From positions 1-27,735 of IMG/VR virus record IMGVR_UViG_3300047170_000073: DNA of 27,735 nt. One strand, 5' to 3'. This DNA comes from a virus. The translations under genes were made by a program, and so were the position numbers. The first letter of the stretch is position 1, and each line of letters starts with the position of its first letter. Below the pieces are notes generated by a model that saw nothing but the letters and a program-made list of their open reading frames with translations, was not told the origin of the DNA and made no database searches. Shown here piece by piece: positions 26,611 through 27,735 of this stretch.

Positions 26611-27735
26611 CTTATAAAGACTCCATTGCCTTGCATCCTACCCGCAAGCTTGGCCCATACGCCCATGCCGCCCCGGCTCTGGATCAAGCCGTCGAGCGCA
26701 TATCTGGCAGCGTCCCAACCATGGTTATGCTTATCGACCGGCACCGGCAAGATATCGCCTGTGAGCTTATCTACTTTCCATTGGTAAAGCCGCGCCTCTT
26801 GCGCCATGCGCGGGCAGCGCTCATGGATCATAATCTTTTTAAAGCCCTTAAGATGCGTGATACCATCTGCAACAGATCCCTGCCATTTTGTAGCAGGCTC
26901 GATATTCAGGCCGTTAAAATTTCCGTTACCGCGGCGCATATAGCTGATGGTCTCTGGCCTAGCGTTATCGGCTTTGACCGGCCAGTTAGCGATCTCTGGC
27001 AAGCCAGGAAAGACCATGCCGTTCTTCTCTGCTCTGCCGCCTTGCAGCAATGCATGAAGATCATCAAGCTCGACGTGAACGCCGTAAGCCTCATAATCTA
27101 TGTAAAGAACCTCATCGCGTATCCAGCAGCGTAAGCCAAAAGTTGGATCGTCAGCATAGCCCCAATCCACGCCAAAATAGAAGCGATCAACATTGGCAGG
27201 AGTTTCAAAGCATTTAACCTCATAATTGCCTCGGAAGATTGTGGCTTCCGAGAGGAGCAGGAATGCCCCTCCGTAGATATGCTCATATGCCTCGGGATCC
27301 TTGGCAAGCAGGATCTGCCGATCTTTCTCCATATCTGGCGGCAGCCATTTATTATCATCCCAATTCATCTGGACAACAATGGCGCGAGGATCGATCTCTG
27401 GGCCTTGGAAGAGCATGCTTGTGGGATCGGTAGCAAGGTAGGGGTTATAGCTCACCCATATCTCAGCGCCATCCATGCCGCGAATTGTCGGGATCAGAAT
27501 AGACCAGCTATGCGCAGATACAACCTGAGCCTCTTCAACCCAGCATATGGTTATCCCCTCAGTCGAGCGGATGCCGTTATCATTTTGCCAGAAACCTTTG
27601 AAGATAAACTCTGCGCCGGTATGCTTGTGAGTAATCTTGGTCTTCTCGATATCAAAGAAATCGGTCAGCCCCATAAGATGGATCTGATTTACAATTACTC
27701 GATAAGCGCTATCTGCTGTACTATTCTGGTATTCC
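26607..27735 (-). CDS. Terminase large subunit, PBSX type (5' part beyond right edge)
   Basis: The frame is open to the window edge. The part before the first internal ATG reads YQNSTADSAYRVIVNQIHL, which is the usual continuation of this family, so the ATPase Walker A region lies outside. Visible: the Walker B strand ITICWVEEAQ, a coupling region IPTIRGMDGAEIWVSYNP, and the RNase H-like nuclease with FGVDWGYADDP, YIDYEAYGV, WPVKADNARPETISYMRRGN and HNHGWDAARYALDGL. Acidic catalytic residues are in the first, third and last of those nuclease motifs. It packages DNA into the head by ATP hydrolysis and cuts concatemers. The stop overlaps the next gene by four bases. Confidence 0.92.
   Translation of the reverse strand, partial: EYQNSTADSAYRVIVNQIHLMGLTDFFDIEKTKITHKHTGAEFIFKGFWQNDNGIRSTEGITICWVEEAQVVSAHSWSILIPTIRGMDGAEIWVSYNPYLATDPTSMLFQGPEIDPRAIVVQMNWDDNKWLPPDMEKDRQILLAKDPEAYEHIYGGAFLLLSEATIFRGNYEVKCFETPANVDRFYFGVDWGYADDPTFGLRCWIRDEVLYIDYEAYGVHVELDDLHALLQGGRAEKNGMVFPGLPEIANWPVKADNARPETISYMRRGNGNFNGLNIEPATKWQGSVADGITHLKGFKKIMIHERCPRMAQEARLYQWKVDKLTGDILPVPVDKHNHGWDAARYALDGLIQSRGGMGVWAKLAGRMQGNGVFIR

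Noticed and set aside
1-27735. CRISPR array, insertion sequence, integrase or attachment site
   Set aside because: No regularly spaced direct repeats, no transposase or recombinase reading frame and no tRNA fragment were seen.

Overview
This window looks like the structural half of a contractile-tailed (myovirus) phage or prophage of a Gram-negative bacterium. The evidence is a PBSX-type large terminase, a DUF1073 portal, an SPP1 gp7-like head protein, a DUF2213 protease, a DUF2184 major capsid protein, a DUF3383 tail sheath, a DUF3277 tail tube, a tape measure with a tail lysozyme domain and a Dit-like baseplate protein, nearly all on the minus strand. A Gram-negative host is suggested by Sec signal peptides, a lipobox protein and the family set. 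An alphaproteobacterial host is my weak guess. No integrase, repressor, replication gene, tRNA or CRISPR is visible, so lifestyle cannot be decided. Both ends cut genes (terminase on the right, baseplate protein on the left).

Reading in the direction of minus-strand transcription (right to left): terminase (27735-26607) and two small genes; a plus-strand block of small accessory genes (23784-26118); portal (23684-22158) with a small ORF, an HNH endonuclease and a gene that overlaps it; a plus-strand gene (20583-21161); the gp7-like head protein (20511-19759). Then comes a long insertion of fibre-like, receptor-interaction and lysis-type genes (19757-11388): duplicated fibre-adaptor-like proteins, proteins with signal peptides, two SGNH hydrolases in tandem, a lipoprotein, a papain-like peptidase, a coiled-coil membrane protein and a lysozyme-like protein. 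After it the head programme resumes with a NUDIX-protease fusion holding a nested scaffold-like gene, cement protein, capsid protein and connectors (11391-5580). The tail genes follow: terminator, sheath, tube, frameshifted assembly chaperone, tape measure and baseplate start. One plus-strand moron (6033-6305), with its own promoter and terminator, interrupts the connector genes. No gene-free stretch exceeds 300 bases.

Points most worth a second look: (i) a -1 frameshift site T TTT TTG feeding a 76-codon extension of the tail assembly chaperone, which opens only three codons before the slip site; (ii) a tail tube gene whose best start is ATT; (iii) a NUDIX domain fused to the head protease, with an in-frame internal start for a scaffold-like protein; (iv) three fibre-like or SGNH proteins with Sec signal peptides inside a virion operon; (v) plus-strand small genes sharing a promoter and leader motif and showing internal paralogy; (vi) a densely structured, possibly pseudoknotted intergenic segment near 25.7 kb; (vii) two perfect 12-13 bp hairpins inside coding sequence. 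All family assignments are from reading the protein sequence; no database search was run.
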